Shown one piece after another: positions 27,672 through 38,082 of a stretch of 55,283 nucleotides of DNA. The position numbers and the translations under genes were made by a program. Position 1 is the first letter of the stretch. Each line of letters starts with the position of its first letter. The stretch covers positions 1-55,283 of the forward strand of contig LUQC01000035.1 of assembly GCA_001627925.1 (NCBI GenBank), given 5' to 3'. A model generated the notes under the pieces. The model did not search any database. It was not told the origin of the DNA and saw only the letters and a list, made by a program, of their open reading frames with translations. The DNA comes from Rhodobacteraceae bacterium REDSEA-S34_B6. Its GTDB lineage: Bacteria; Pseudomonadota; Alphaproteobacteria; Rhodobacterales; Rhodobacteraceae.

Positions 27672-28595
27672 TCAAGATGTTTGCAATTTAACTTTTTCTT
27701 GCTCCAATTTAATTTTTTTTCGGTGTTCTATAATTTCGTCTTGAACAAAATCACGAAAGGTTTCTATTTTTTTTGAATGACGTAGTTCTTCTGGGTAAGC
27801 TAAATAAACAGGTACTTCAACAGATTCTACGTCGTGCAAAACTCTCTGTACCCCGTCAAAGTCCTGTGTGACATAATCCGGCAAAACACCAATCCCTAGG
27901 TCATGAATTACTGCTTGTAAAACTCCGAAGTAATTATTAACGGTCAACATTGAGGGTAAATCATATTTTATTAAGTTTTGGACAAGTTCTAATCCTGCGC
28001 CAACCTGTGCAGACTTAGGGTTTTGGCAAATAAGTCTATGCTTTTTCAAGTCGTCTAAAGTTTGTGGTTCACCGTTCTGCGCTAAGTATCGCGGAGAAGC
28101 ATACAAGCGCATTTTAACAGTCATGAGCCGTTTTCTGATTAAATCGGCTTGGCTAGGTTCTTTCATTCGGATTGCTACATCTGCCTCCCTCATTGGCAAG
28201 TCAAGCACTCGTTCCTCAAGCATCAGATCAATTTTGAGTTGTGGATAGGCCTCGTAAAGTTTTGGTAATCTAGGAGCCAACCACAATGACCCAAAACCTA
28301 TTGTAGTAGTTACTCTAAGTTCTCCATATATTTCCTCCTCACTATCTTTAATTCTGGCAGAGGCCGCATCTATTCTTTTAGACATAGATTTTGTTGCATC
28401 GAATAATAACTCGCCTTGTTCTGTCAGAATTAAACCTCGAGCGTGTCGATGAAACAAAATGGTTTTTAAGCTTTCTTCAAGCGATCTTATTTGACGACTT
28501 ACTGCCGACTGCGATAAATGAAGTGTATCTCCCGCGTGCGTTAAACTGCCGGCATCCGCCACTGCATGAAAAATCCTAAGTTTATCCCAGTCCAT
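27672..28595 (-). CDS. LysR family transcriptional regulator
   Basis: A 307-residue regulator with an N-terminal winged helix-turn-helix (residues 4-60, containing LTHAGDTLHLSQSAVSRQI) and a C-terminal periplasmic-binding-protein-like effector domain. The effector is not predictable. It ends 75 bases from the racemase-like gene, convergently, and is divergent from the acyltransferase gene across 173 bases, so its own promoter region is near 28596-28768. Convergence makes control of the M24/racemase pair possible but not implied. The Lys/Glu-rich tail (last 15 residues) is unusual but short. Confidence 0.9.
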   Translation of the reverse strand: MDWDKLRIFHAVADAGSLTHAGDTLHLSQSAVSRQIRSLEESLKTILFHRHARGLILTEQGELLFDATKSMSKRIDAASARIKDSEEEIYGELRVTTTIGFGSLWLAPRLPKLYEAYPQLKIDLMLEERVLDLPMREADVAIRMKEPSQADLIRKRLMTVKMRLYASPRYLAQNGEPQTLDDLKKHRLICQNPKSAQVGAGLELVQNLIKYDLPSMLTVNNYFGVLQAVIHDLGIGVLPDYVTQDFDGVQRVLHDVESVEVPVYLAYPEELRHSKKIETFRDFVQDEIIEHRKKIKLEQEKVKLQTS

Positions 28596-28725
28596 ACGTA
28601 TCTCAATATTTTCTTGATATTTGTAAACTAAATCTCTTAAATTTCAATGAATTAAGTATTGCTTGATATAAAAATCTCCTAAGAATTACGTGTTGCTCTC
28701 AATACCACTGGATAATTCCTTCTTA

Positions 28726-28747
28726 TTAATATAGGGGCCCTAATTAA
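28726..28747. promoter_or_regulatory. imperfect palindrome between lysR-type gene and acyltransferase gene
   Basis: TTAATATAGGG, G, CCCTAATTAA: the arms TTAAT-TAGGG and CCCTA-ATTAA match except for two extra bases on the left. It lies 22-43 bases before the GTG of the acyltransferase gene in a divergent region next to a LysR gene, so it could be an operator. No T-run follows, so it is not a terminator. Confidence 0.35.
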
Positions 28748-28768
28748 CAACAATGTATGTAGATCGTT

Positions 28769-29644
28769 GTGAATAAAAAATTTTGTTACGATATAAGTTA
28801 TGCACACTCTGCAACTAGTGGATTAGGTGGATCCTTTATCAGGATTTTAGAGAACACTACGGGTAAGTTGGCTTTGCGAAAAAGATCTCAAAGATGGCTA
28901 CCCAACTTGAATTCTATGCAAGCCTTTTGGCACTCAATCATGGAAGTTTATGGAGTTACTATAGACGTAATGCAGGGTGACATCAGCGACATTCCTAGTC
29001 GGGAGCCTTTGATCTTAGTCGCTAACCATCCATACGGGATTTTAGATGGTTTAGTCATGGGGTCAATTCTGGCGCAATGTCGTGCAAACTTTAAAATTGT
29101 TGCAAATGATATTTTTAATAAAGCACAGCACGTTAAAGATACTATTCTTCCTATTTCATTTAAAAATGATCGTGATGCGATACTACTAAACTTGGAAACA
29201 AGAAAAAATGCCCTCAAGCATTTGTCGCAGGGGGGGGCAATTGGAATATTTCCAGGAGGCACAGTATCCACTTCATCTAGATTGTTTTCTCAACCCGCTG
29301 ACCCAGTGTGGAGATCATTCACTGCTAAAATGATTTTGAAATCAAACGCTGTTGTGATGCCTATTTTTTTTGATGGAAGCACTAGTAGAATATTCCAATT
29401 AGCCAGTCACTTTCACCCTGCATTGAGGGCTGGCTTATTACTGCGCGAATTCAAGTTGCGTTTAGATAAGCCTGTAAGCTTAGTAATAGGTAAGCCAGTT
29501 TCGCGAACTATATTAGAATCATATAAAAACGATCCGGTCGGCATGATGGATTTTTTGAGAAGAGAAACGTATAAATTATCACCAAATAGAAATCAAACTT
29601 TTGAATATGGGTATGAGTTTGAAAGCAAGCATCGAAATATGTAG
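28769..29644 (+). CDS. lysophospholipid acyltransferase family protein (PlsC-like)
   Basis: A 291-residue PlsC-like acyltransferase. The acceptor/catalytic block is VANHPYGILDGLVMG (a variant of the His-x4-Asp motif with five intervening residues) near residue 84, and the phosphate-binding block is IGIFPGGTVSTSSRLF near residue 157. These proteins acylate a lysophospholipid or related lipid (in some groups ornithine lipid or hemolysin-type acceptors) at the membrane; the exact acceptor is unknown. The start is GTG at 28769, chosen because homology (YDISYAHSA) begins right after it; no clear ribosome site is visible. murI starts 9 bases downstream. Confidence 0.85.
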   Translation: MNKKFCYDISYAHSATSGLGGSFIRILENTTGKLALRKRSQRWLPNLNSMQAFWHSIMEVYGVTIDVMQGDISDIPSREPLILVANHPYGILDGLVMGSILAQCRANFKIVANDIFNKAQHVKDTILPISFKNDRDAILLNLETRKNALKHLSQGGAIGIFPGGTVSTSSRLFSQPADPVWRSFTAKMILKSNAVVMPIFFDGSTSRIFQLASHFHPALRAGLLLREFKLRLDKPVSLVIGKPVSRTILESYKNDPVGMMDFLRRETYKLSPNRNQTFEYGYEFESKHRNM

Positions 29645-29653
29645 GTATTTTAT

Positions 29654-30466
29654 ATGGCAGTAGGCATCTTTGACTCAGGGCTTGGTGGATTGACTGTTCT
29701 TGATGCAGTCTCAAATAGAATGCCGAGCCAATCTTTTATTTACTACGGTGATAACGCTAATACACCCTATGGAGTAAGAGACACCGATGATATTTACAAA
29801 TTAACTACTACTGGATTAGAAAAGTTGTGGGATGAAGGCTGTGATTTGGTTATTCTAGCGTGTAATACAGCCTCAGCTGCAGCACTGCGATCTATACAAG
29901 AAAAGTTTTTACCAAATGGTAAGAGATGCTTAGGTGTTTTCGTTCCATTAATTGAGGCTTTAACAGAGCGTAACTGGGGAGATAATTCGCCGCCACGAGA
30001 GGTTTCTGTAAAAAATGTTGCTTTATTTGCTACTCCTGCCCCCGTTTCAAGCCGAGCTTTTCAGCGCGAACTTGCCTTTCGTGCAATTGGTGTTGACGTA
30101 GAAGCCCAGGCATGTGGAGGGGTTGTGGATGCAATTGAAGATGGTGATCTTATACTTGCTGAGGCATTGGTCCGTAGTCATGTAGATGCATTAAAAAGAA
30201 AAATGCCTTTTCCTGAAGCGGCAATACTCGGGTGTACGCATTATCCACTTCTAGAAAAGAGCTTTAAGGAATCCTTGGGGCCCGATGTCAAGGTTTTCTC
30301 TCAGGCAAGCCTAGTGGCAGCAAGTTTACAGGATTACTTGGAGAGACACCCCAATATGAAAGGAGCTGCCACAGCTTCTAAATTTATCACTACGGGGGAT
30401 CCCAAGAAGGTTTCGGACCGCGCAACACAGTTTTTACAACGTAAGATTGACTTTGAACGCTTTTAA
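29654..30466 (+). CDS. murI: glutamate racemase
   Basis: Supplies D-glutamate for peptidoglycan. The 270-residue protein has [15 protein letters not shown] at residues 4-18, [11 protein letters not shown], and the two catalytic cysteines, Cys70 in LACNTASA and Cys194 in GCTHYPLL. An insertion with [10 protein letters not shown] lies around residues 107-116. The ATG at 29654 follows the acyltransferase by 9 bases, so the genes are likely in one operon. Confidence 0.95.
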   Translation: MAVGIFDSGLGGLTVLDAVSNRMPSQSFIYYGDNANTPYGVRDTDDIYKLTTTGLEKLWDEGCDLVILACNTASAAALRSIQEKFLPNGKRCLGVFVPLIEALTERNWGDNSPPREVSVKNVALFATPAPVSSRAFQRELAFRAIGVDVEAQACGGVVDAIEDGDLILAEALVRSHVDALKRKMPFPEAAILGCTHYPLLEKSFKESLGPDVKVFSQASLVAASLQDYLERHPNMKGAATASKFITTGDPKKVSDRATQFLQRKIDFERF

Positions 30467-30496
30467 ACCTTAAGTTTTGGCAAAAAGAGAGTATGA

Positions 30497-31525
30497 ATGA
30501 AGCATAAATTAGCAATAATTGGAGCATCTGGCTACACAGGCGCTGAGCTTATAAGGCTAATCGAGACGCATCCAAAAATGGAAGTAACAGCACTAGTCGG
30601 GAATACAAGAGCTGGCTCGTCAATGTCTGATATTTTCTCACATTTATCCCATATTGAACTTCCAAACTTAACAAAACTTGAAGAAACCAATTTTGAACGA
30701 ATTGACCTATGTTTTTGTGCTCTGCCCCATAAGACAAGTCAGCAAGTTATTGGTCAACTTCCCGAAAGTCTTAAGGTCATAGATCTGAGTGCAGACTTTC
30801 GCTTGAGAGACGTTAATGATTATGAAAAATGGTATAAAGAGAAACATTTTGAGACGGAACTTCAAAAAAAAGCTATTTATGGTTTAACAGAATTTTATCG
30901 CGAGCGGATTAAAGGTGCAAATCTTGTTGCAGGAACTGGGTGCAATGCAGCCCTGGGTCAGTATATGTTACGGCCCCTTATTAGCTCAAATGTAATTGAT
31001 TTGGAAAATATTATCTTAGACATGAAGTGTGCGGTTTCAGGTGCAGGCCGTGCAATGAGAGAAGACTTACTACACTCAGAAGCTTCCGAGGGAATTAGGG
31101 CTTATGCAGTGGGCGGAATTCATAGACATTTGGGTGAATTTGATCAGGAATTTTCACTACTTGCTGGTCAGCCTGTGCAAATTCAATTTACGCCCCATCT
31201 TATCCCGGCAAATAGAGGTGTATTTGCGACTGCCTATGTAACGGGAAAGTCAGAAGAGATTTATGATACACTTTACCAGCGATATATTGATGAGCCCTTT
31301 TTACATGTATTGCCGTTCGGTAAAATGCCGGCTACTCAAGACGTAAGGGGTTCGAATTACTGTTATCTTGGGGTAGTCCAAGATCGTAAGCAAGATAAAA
31401 CTATCATAATTGGCGCTCTGGATAATTTAACTAAAGGCAGTAGTGGTCAAGCCATACAGAATGCCAACTTAATGTTGAATGAAAAAGAGACTTTGGGGCT
31501 GGAGATGGTCCCATGTTTTCCATAA
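30497..31525 (+). CDS. argC: N-acetyl-gamma-glutamyl-phosphate reductase
   Basis: Third step of arginine synthesis, reducing N-acetylglutamyl phosphate to the semialdehyde with NADPH. The 342-residue, type 1 protein has the Rossmann [14 protein letters not shown] at residues 9-22, LSADFRL near 98, and the catalytic Cys149 in [11 protein letters not shown]. It starts 30 bases after murI and is followed within 10 bases by ccmE. Confidence 0.95.
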   Translation: MKHKLAIIGASGYTGAELIRLIETHPKMEVTALVGNTRAGSSMSDIFSHLSHIELPNLTKLEETNFERIDLCFCALPHKTSQQVIGQLPESLKVIDLSADFRLRDVNDYEKWYKEKHFETELQKKAIYGLTEFYRERIKGANLVAGTGCNAALGQYMLRPLISSNVIDLENIILDMKCAVSGAGRAMREDLLHSEASEGIRAYAVGGIHRHLGEFDQEFSLLAGQPVQIQFTPHLIPANRGVFATAYVTGKSEEIYDTLYQRYIDEPFLHVLPFGKMPATQDVRGSNYCYLGVVQDRKQDKTIIIGALDNLTKGSSGQAIQNANLMLNEKETLGLEMVPCFP

Positions 31526-31535
31526 GTTTGTTAAA

Positions 31536-31976
31536 ATGAAGAATTTGAAGAAAAAGCGCCGAGTTCAGATAATCAGCATTGCGTTCGTTGCATTAGCAAC
31601 TGCTACTATTTTGATAGGTTTTGCGATGAAGGATGGGATTAATTTTTTTAAAAGTCCTACCCAAGTTGTTGAAAATACACCCAACCCAAATGAGGTATTC
31701 AGGATCGGAGGTCTGGTTGAGGAGGGCAGTTTGCTTCGAGGTGTTGGTGAAACCATTTCATTTAATGTTACGGATGGTAATGAAAGTGTAAGTGTTAAAT
31801 TTACAGGGATCTTGCCCGATCTTTTTGAAGAAAATCAGGGTATGGTTGCAATGGGTAAATTTTCCGATGGAGTATTTTACGCCTCCGAAATCCTAGCTAA
31901 GCATGATGAAACTTATATGCCAGCTGAAGTAATTGACGCACTTAAAGAACAAGGGGTTTATCAAGAACCTAAATAA
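31536..31976 (+). CDS. ccmE: cytochrome c maturation heme chaperone CcmE
   Basis: Periplasmic, membrane-anchored protein that binds heme covalently and delivers it to CcmF. The 146-residue product has one N-terminal anchor (residues 11-31), the OB-fold with RIGGLVEEGSL, and the heme-binding His123 with Tyr127 in KHDETYMP (His-x3-Tyr). A longer open frame begins inside argC at 31479, but the ATG at 31536 begins at the Lys/Arg-rich leader expected before the anchor. It forms a set with ccmF and ccmH; ccmABCD and ccmG are not in this window. Confidence 0.94.
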   Translation: MKNLKKKRRVQIISIAFVALATATILIGFAMKDGINFFKSPTQVVENTPNPNEVFRIGGLVEEGSLLRGVGETISFNVTDGNESVSVKFTGILPDLFEENQGMVAMGKFSDGVFYASEILAKHDETYMPAEVIDALKEQGVYQEPK

Positions 31977-32031
31977 TGATTTAACGTACAAACACCCTGT
32001 TAATTTTTTTGAGCGAGGCATTCCATAATCC

Positions 32032-33996
32032 ATGATTACTGAGTTAGGTCATTTTTGTTTAATATTGGCTATGTTGGTTGCTTTTTTGCAATGCTTTGTT
32101 CCATTTCTGGGCACCCGAAAAAATAGTTATGGAATGATGAACTTTGGTGCGACAGCTGCAAATTTACAATTTGTTCTCTTAGCGCTTGCTTTTGGCGCCT
32201 TGACACATGCTTTTATAACTTCAGATTTTTCTGTTCGCTTGGTAGCTTTAAACTCTCACTCTTTAAAACCGCTGTTGTATAAGATTAGTGGAGTATGGGG
32301 TAACCATGAAGGTTCTATGCTTTTGTGGGTACTTATATTAGCTTTGTTTGGAGCTAGTGCCGTTTGGTTTGGAAGTAATCTTCCGATTAGATTGAAGGCT
32401 ACAGTTCTCTCTGTTCAAGGAGCAGTTGGACTTGCGTTTTTGATATTCATTGTCTTTACCTCTAATCCATTTCTTCGTATTTTCCCAATCCCATTCGATG
32501 GCCAAGATCTTAATCCATTACTTCAGGATCCAGGTTTAGCTTTTCATCCTCCATTTTTGTATCTGGGCTACGTTGGGCTAAGTATGTCATTTTCCTTCGC
32601 AGTTGCTGCTCTTATTGAAGGCAGAATAGATGCAGCTTGGGGAAGATGGGTAAGGCCGTGGACACTTGCAGCTTGGCTGTTTTTGACAATAGGGATAGCA
32701 CTTGGAAGCTGGTGGGCTTATTATGAATTAGGCTGGGGAGGTTTCTGGTTTTGGGATCCGGTAGAGAATGCATCTTTTATACCTTGGTTGTGTGCGGCAG
32801 CGCTTCTTCATTCTGCTATAGTTGTTGAAAAGCGCGAAAACCTAAAAAGTTGGACAATTCTTCTTGCGATCTTGGCATTTGGTTTCTCACTTACGGGAAC
32901 TTTCATTGTTAGATCCGGCTTACTAACCTCCGTCCACGCTTTTGCAAATGACCCTGAGCGAGGATTCTTTATCTTGCTCATCTTTTGTTTTTTTGTAGGT
33001 GGTGCTTTGACGCTTTTTGCATTTCGCTCTAGTTCGCTTCAGGCAAAAGGTGTATTTTCTGTCGTAAGCAGAGAGAGCTCTCTGGTTGCTAATAATATTT
33101 TGTTAGTTGTTTCTGCTTTTGTTGTTTTTGTTGGAACGATTTGGCCTTATATCGCGGAAATATTTTTTGATAGAAAGTTGAGTGTTGGACCTCCATTTTT
33201 TAATATTGCTTTTACACCTTTCATGGTCGCGCTTGGGTTAATCTTGCCTATAGGCGCTATGGTTCCTTGGAAAAGAGGAAGATTAAATAAAATTTTAAAA
33301 TCGCTTCTGATACCAATCAGCTTTGCTATTTTATTAGCCTGCTTTGTTTGGGCGTTACAATCCCAAAAAACTATACTTGGCCCTATGGGTTTGTTCTTAG
33401 GAGTGTGGATAGTAGTAGGAGCTTTGTATGATCTATATAGTCGAACTGGATCAAATCGAAATTTGTTGAGACTCCTTCGTTTACCTCGTTCCGATTGGGG
33501 AAAGACTGTCGCTCATGTTGGATTTGGTACCACGATATTTGCGATTTCAGCATTGGTTGCTTGGGAAAGTGAAGATATTCGGACAGCAAGTATTGGAGAA
33601 ACTTGGTCTTTTTCAGGCTATGATTTTACTTTGCAGTCGGTTGAGAATTTGTCGGGTCCTAATTATTTTTCCGTTCAAGCGTCTATTAAAGTTGTGCAGG
33701 ATGGTGAGGTCGTAGCGACTTTGTTTCCGGAAAAAAGAAATTATCCTGTTGCTCAGATGCCGACAACAGAAGCTGCCATAGATTACAAGCTGACGAGAGA
33801 TGTTTATTTAGTTTTAGGTGACCGCCAGCTTGATGGTAACTGGACTGTTAGAACGTACATAAAACCTTTTGCAAATTGGATATGGGCTGGATGTATAATA
33901 ATGGCTCTGGGTGCATTGATATCATTATCGGATAGGCGCTACCGAGTAGCGGCAGGGGCAAAGTCAACACCAAGAATTGAGATAGAAAAAGCCTAA
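32032..33996 (+). CDS. ccmF: cytochrome c heme lyase subunit CcmF
   Basis: Multi-spanning inner-membrane component of the system I heme ligation complex. The 654-residue protein has many hydrophobic helices, the tryptophan-rich WGGFWFWDPVENASF (about residue 239), SGVWGNHEGSM with a heme-ligating His near residue 90, and a large periplasmic loop before the last helix. It starts 55 bases after ccmE and is followed by ccmH after 2 bases. Confidence 0.95.
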   Translation: MITELGHFCLILAMLVAFLQCFVPFLGTRKNSYGMMNFGATAANLQFVLLALAFGALTHAFITSDFSVRLVALNSHSLKPLLYKISGVWGNHEGSMLLWVLILALFGASAVWFGSNLPIRLKATVLSVQGAVGLAFLIFIVFTSNPFLRIFPIPFDGQDLNPLLQDPGLAFHPPFLYLGYVGLSMSFSFAVAALIEGRIDAAWGRWVRPWTLAAWLFLTIGIALGSWWAYYELGWGGFWFWDPVENASFIPWLCAAALLHSAIVVEKRENLKSWTILLAILAFGFSLTGTFIVRSGLLTSVHAFANDPERGFFILLIFCFFVGGALTLFAFRSSSLQAKGVFSVVSRESSLVANNILLVVSAFVVFVGTIWPYIAEIFFDRKLSVGPPFFNIAFTPFMVALGLILPIGAMVPWKRGRLNKILKSLLIPISFAILLACFVWALQSQKTILGPMGLFLGVWIVVGALYDLYSRTGSNRNLLRLLRLPRSDWGKTVAHVGFGTTIFAISALVAWESEDIRTASIGETWSFSGYDFTLQSVENLSGPNYFSVQASIKVVQDGEVVATLFPEKRNYPVAQMPTTEAAIDYKLTRDVYLVLGDRQLDGNWTVRTYIKPFANWIWAGCIIMALGALISLSDRRYRVAAGAKSTPRIEIEKA

Positions 33997-33998
33997 AA

Positions 33999-34469
33999 AT
34001 GATTTTTAAAAAAATAATTTTTATTTTCGCTTTAGCTACGTGTTCAATAGTTAATGCTGTTGAGCCTGATGAGGTTCTTGCTAACCCTAAGCTGGAGGAG
34101 CGCGCGAGGCAAATCTCTAAAGATTTGAGATGCTTAGTTTGTCAGAACGAGAGTATTGACGAAAGTGATGCAGCTCTTGCAAGAGATTTGAGAGTACTAG
34201 TCAGGGAACGACTTCAGGCAGGTGATAGCAATGATGAAGTATTAAAGTTTGTAGTTGATCGCTATGGAGAGTTTGCCTTGCTTCGCCCGCGAATTGACGG
34301 TGTGAATTATTTATTATGGTGGTTCGGCCCATTATTTTTACTTTTTTCAGTATTAACAGCTATATTTTATGTAAGAAAACTTGGAAAGATCTCAAAGACC
34401 CAAAATGATTTAACTGCACCGCTTAATGATGAAGAGCGGAAGAAATTAAAAGAGATTATGGGTGATTGA
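33999..34469 (+). CDS. ccmH: cytochrome c-type biogenesis protein CcmH
   Basis: Membrane-anchored thiol-disulfide protein that reduces the apocytochrome CXXCH motif. The 156-residue product has a signal peptide (residues 1-20, ending in NAVEP), the redox motif LRCLVCQNESIDESDAALARDLR near residue 43, and one C-terminal membrane helix (WWFGPLFLLFSVLTAIFY). This is the short form, without the TPR domain of E. coli CcmH (CcmI). It is adjacent to ccmF with a 2-base gap. Confidence 0.94.
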   Translation: MIFKKIIFIFALATCSIVNAVEPDEVLANPKLEERARQISKDLRCLVCQNESIDESDAALARDLRVLVRERLQAGDSNDEVLKFVVDRYGEFALLRPRIDGVNYLLWWFGPLFLLFSVLTAIFYVRKLGKISKTQNDLTAPLNDEERKKLKEIMGD

Positions 34470-34514
34470 GACTATTTAACTTACTCCAACAAGATAGAGA
34501 CGGTTAACTGAATT

Positions 34515-35291
34515 ATGAATTACGAAAATATACTGATTGAATACGAAAATTCTGTGGCAACTATTATTTTAAATAGGCCAAATGTAATGAATGCTTTAAA
34601 TTCACAAATGAGAGCAGAGCTTACGGATGCTGTTACTCGATATTCTAAGGAAGCGCGGGTGGTTGTTCTGACCGGTTCGGGAAGCGCGTTTTGTTCGGGG
34701 CAAGATTTAGGTGACGGCAACTCGTTACAGTCAGTAGATTTAGAGAGAACTTTACGAGATGAGTATGAGCCATTGATACGTGCAATTGTTAATTCTCCGG
34801 TACCAACCGTAACTGCTTTAAATGGGGCGGCTGCAGGTGCAGGGGCAAATTTGGCATTAGCAGCAGATATCGTAATTGCGAAATCTAGTGCTTATTTTGT
34901 GCAGGCTTTCAGTAGAATTGGTTTAATTCCAGATGTCGGCGGCACTTATTTTCTGCCGCGAGCTATGGGCTTGGCTAAAGCTATTGGTTCTTCAATCTTT
35001 GCCGATAAAATTATGGCTGCAGAAGCTCACGAAATTGGATTAATATATGAATATATCGAAGATGATGATTATGACATTCATCTAAAATCTCGAGTTGAGT
35101 ACCTTGCCAATGGACCAACAGTTGCTTTTGCTGGGATCAAGGATGCAATGCGAAAATCCTTAACCAACACTTTAGATGAACAGTTAGAACTTGAGGCTAA
35201 ATTACAAAAAAAATGCGGCAACACACGTGATTTCCAGGAAGGTGTTTTAGCGTTTCATGAAAAAAGAGATGCTAAATTTGAGGGGCGGTAA
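34515..35291 (+). CDS. enoyl-CoA hydratase/isomerase, PaaG-like
   Basis: A 258-residue crotonase-fold protein. It shows the CoA-binding block CSGQDLGDG around residue 63, the oxyanion-hole segment NGAAAGAGANLALAADIVIA around 104-123, and AFSRIGLIPDVGGTYFLPRA, the pattern typical of PaaG (ring 1,2-epoxyphenylacetyl-CoA isomerase) and relatives. No other phenylacetate gene is nearby; it lies 45 bases after ccmH and converges on gltA. The substrate is therefore open; a general fatty or branched-chain enoyl-CoA is equally possible. Confidence 0.85.
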   Translation: MNYENILIEYENSVATIILNRPNVMNALNSQMRAELTDAVTRYSKEARVVVLTGSGSAFCSGQDLGDGNSLQSVDLERTLRDEYEPLIRAIVNSPVPTVTALNGAAAGAGANLALAADIVIAKSSAYFVQAFSRIGLIPDVGGTYFLPRAMGLAKAIGSSIFADKIMAAEAHEIGLIYEYIEDDDYDIHLKSRVEYLANGPTVAFAGIKDAMRKSLTNTLDEQLELEAKLQKKCGNTRDFQEGVLAFHEKRDAKFEGR

Positions 35292-35305
35292 GGTCTCTAA
35301 TTTGA

Positions 35306-36601
35306 CTATCTTTTTTCTATGTCTACGTAGTCTCGTGAGGTCTCGCCAAGATAAAGCTGTCTAGGTCGTCCGATTTTTACTTGTGGATCTGCAATCATTT
35401 CTTTCCATTGTGATATCCACCCAACAGTCCTCGAAACTGCAAATATTGGAGTAAACATTGAAGTTGGGAATCCCATTGCCTCTAGGATAATTCCTGAATA
35501 GAAATCAACATTCGGAAAAAGCTTCTTTTCTATAAAGTATTGATCATTAAGAGCCATGTGCTCCAGCTCTTTTGCGACTTGTAAGAGAGGATTATCTTCA
35601 ACACCAAGCAGTTCTAATACTTCATCTGCTGATTTTTTTAGTACTCGAGCTCTTGGATCTATATTCTTGTATACTCTATGGCCAAATCCCATCAACCGAA
35701 ATGGGTCGCCTTTATCTTTTGCTCTCGTAATATATTCTGGGATACGATCGACAGTTCCAATTTCTTTCAACATTTCTAGACATGCCTGATTTGCACCTCC
35801 GTGTGCTGGGCCCCAAAGGCAGGCGATTCCTGCAGCGATACACGCAAATGGGTTGGCACCAGAGCTACTTGCTAAACGAACCGTTGAAGTAGACGCATTT
35901 TGCTCATGATCTGCATGTAATGTGAATATTCTATCCATCGCGCGGCTTAAAATTGGATTTACTTGGTATTCTTCGGCTGGTACTGCAAAGCACATTCTTA
36001 AAAAATTTGACGCATAATCCAAATTATTAAGGGGATAAACAAAGGGCTGCCCAATTGTGTATTTATACGCCATGGCGGCAATTGTTGGCATTTTTGCAAT
36101 AAGCCTTATTGAGGCTACTTCTCTTTGCCAAGGATCAGTTATGTCTGTGCTGTCATGGTAGAATGCTGACATCGCACCCACAACGCCGGTCATAACCGCC
36201 ATAGGATGGGCATCACGACGGAAACCTCTGAAAAAGTACATCATCTGCTCATGTAGCATTGTGTGGGTAGTGACCCTGTGCTCAAAATCTTCTAACTCAG
36301 CCCCGGTTGGCAAATAACCGTATAAAAGTAAGAAGCATACTTCCAAATAATGCGACTTATCAGCGAGTTGATCTATAGGATATCCGCGGTGAAGCAGTTC
36401 ACCTTTGTAACCATCTATAAATGTTATTGTACTGTCGCAGCTAGCGGTAGAGGTAAAGCCAGGATCGTATGTAAATACACCTGCTTGCTTGTATAATGTT
36501 GTAACGTCAATTACATCGGCGCCGGCTGATGGAGAATGAATAGGTAGGTCAATCTCGTTTGCACCAATAATAAGTTTTGCCGTTTTTGATTTGCCAGCCA
36601 T
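35306..36601 (-). CDS. gltA: citrate synthase (type I)
   Basis: Condenses oxaloacetate and acetyl-CoA in the TCA cycle. The 431-residue protein has [14 protein letters not shown] near the N-terminus, the active-site His in [16 protein letters not shown], and [10 protein letters not shown] followed by DPRA with the second His/Asp region. The ATG at 36601 is chosen over one 12 bases upstream because GGAGG lies 6 bases before it. It is convergent with the PaaG-like gene (14-base gap) and 71 bases downstream of gltX on the same strand. Confidence 0.95.
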   Translation of the reverse strand: MAGKSKTAKLIIGANEIDLPIHSPSAGADVIDVTTLYKQAGVFTYDPGFTSTASCDSTITFIDGYKGELLHRGYPIDQLADKSHYLEVCFLLLYGYLPTGAELEDFEHRVTTHTMLHEQMMYFFRGFRRDAHPMAVMTGVVGAMSAFYHDSTDITDPWQREVASIRLIAKMPTIAAMAYKYTIGQPFVYPLNNLDYASNFLRMCFAVPAEEYQVNPILSRAMDRIFTLHADHEQNASTSTVRLASSSGANPFACIAAGIACLWGPAHGGANQACLEMLKEIGTVDRIPEYITRAKDKGDPFRLMGFGHRVYKNIDPRARVLKKSADEVLELLGVEDNPLLQVAKELEHMALNDQYFIEKKLFPNVDFYSGIILEAMGFPTSMFTPIFAVSRTVGWISQWKEMIADPQVKIGRPRQLYLGETSRDYVDIEKR

Positions 36602-36672
36602 AATGTCCTCCAAAATGCTGCAACTAGTTGATGCTTCAATTCCGCATTATCCTGACGTGGTGTGAATTAAAA

Positions 36673-38082
36673 TTAATTCTTATACGTGTCTTCAAACTCA
36701 ATTAGCCGCCCAATAGTCTCAACTCTCCCTAGAACTATCATCATATCAAACACACTTGGTGTTTTAGAACTTCCCGCAAGGGCTGCCCTTAAGATGGGAG
36801 CTACATCTCGAAACTTCAGTTCAATCTGCTCACAAACGAGGTTTAACAACTCTTCTAAATAGTTCCGTTCCCATCTAACATTTTGCAGTTGCGGCGTCAA
36901 TATTTTGAGGACATTTAAAGGTAAATCTTTGATTCTCTCCTCAATGTCTGGCTCCAGAGAAATTGGTCTTTCTTGAAGAATAAATCTATTTTTTTCAATG
37001 AGTTCAGAAAAGCTCTTCACAGCATTTTTTGTGAAATCTAGTGACTTAAGAAGGCTGTTTAACTGTGCTTGTGAAAAGGCTGGTTGACCCATAGCTTTCA
37101 AGTATCCTGTTAGCTCATGCAGCAGCGCAGCATTATCTGTATTGGCTATATGCAACTTTGAAATATTGGACAATTTTTTAAAGTCAAACCTCGATGGACT
37201 TTTGCCAATACTTTGCAAATTAAACCATGTTTTTGCTTGTTCATCAGTAAAAAACTCATCGTCGCCGTGGCTCCAGCCCAGACGCGCAAGGTAATTTCTC
37301 ATTGCAGCTGCTGGATAACCCATTTTTTTATACTCAATCACGCTTGTTGCGGCGTTACGTTTTGATAATTTTTTTCCATCTTCACCATGTATCAGTGGAA
37401 TGTGTGCATAAACTGGAATTGCCCAATTCAATGCAGAATAAATTAAATTTTGTCTGGCTGCATTGTTCAGATGGTCGTCGCCTCGAATAATATGCGTAAC
37501 ACCCATATCATGATCATCCACTGCAACAGCCAACATGTAAACGGGGGAACCGTCAGATCTGAGTAGGATCATATCGTCTAGTTGACTATTCTTTATTACA
37601 ATATCTCCCTGAACCTCATCTTTAATAACCGTAAACCCATTTTCTGGAGCCTTAATTCTTATCACAAATGGTTTTTTTGGGAATGTGCTTGGTAGGGCAT
37701 TTCTCCAAGGGCTTCGAAAAGCACTTGGACTTTTATTGTTAATTGCCAAATTTCTTAAGTCATTGATCTCAGTTTCTGTTAAAAAACATTTGTATGCTTT
37801 GCCTGTTTCCAAGAGCTTATTTGCAATCTCAACGTGACGTGGTGCCCTCTTTGATTGGCTAATAGGCTCACCATCAAAATCTAGTCCTAGCCATTTCATT
37901 CCGTCGAGGATAGCGTCCTGTGCAGCATCAGTAGAACGATTTTTGTCTGTGTCTTCAATTCTAAGTAAAAACTTTCCATTTCTACCTCTGGCATACAACC
38001 AATTAAATAAAGCTGTTCGGGCAGTTCCTATATGCATATCGCCGGTAGGTGATGGAGCAATTCGTGTCACAACGTTGGACAT
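36673..38082 (-). CDS. gltX: glutamyl-tRNA synthetase
   Basis: Charges tRNA-Glu; class I aminoacyl-tRNA synthetase, 469 residues. The N-terminal signature [19 protein letters not shown] contains the HIGH-type motif HIGT at residues 17-20, and the KLSKRNAA motif (KMSKS-type) lies in the middle. The rest is the C-terminal anticodon-binding region. The 148 bases upstream separate it from lexA; in many relatives a comEC gene lies here, and it is missing in this genome. Confidence 0.94.
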   Translation of the reverse strand: MSNVVTRIAPSPTGDMHIGTARTALFNWLYARGRNGKFLLRIEDTDKNRSTDAAQDAILDGMKWLGLDFDGEPISQSKRAPRHVEIANKLLETGKAYKCFLTETEINDLRNLAINNKSPSAFRSPWRNALPSTFPKKPFVIRIKAPENGFTVIKDEVQGDIVIKNSQLDDMILLRSDGSPVYMLAVAVDDHDMGVTHIIRGDDHLNNAARQNLIYSALNWAIPVYAHIPLIHGEDGKKLSKRNAATSVIEYKKMGYPAAAMRNYLARLGWSHGDDEFFTDEQAKTWFNLQSIGKSPSRFDFKKLSNISKLHIANTDNAALLHELTGYLKAMGQPAFSQAQLNSLLKSLDFTKNAVKSFSELIEKNRFILQERPISLEPDIEERIKDLPLNVLKILTPQLQNVRWERNYLEELLNLVCEQIELKFRDVAPILRAALAGSSKTPSVFDMMIVLGRVETIGRLIEFEDTYKN

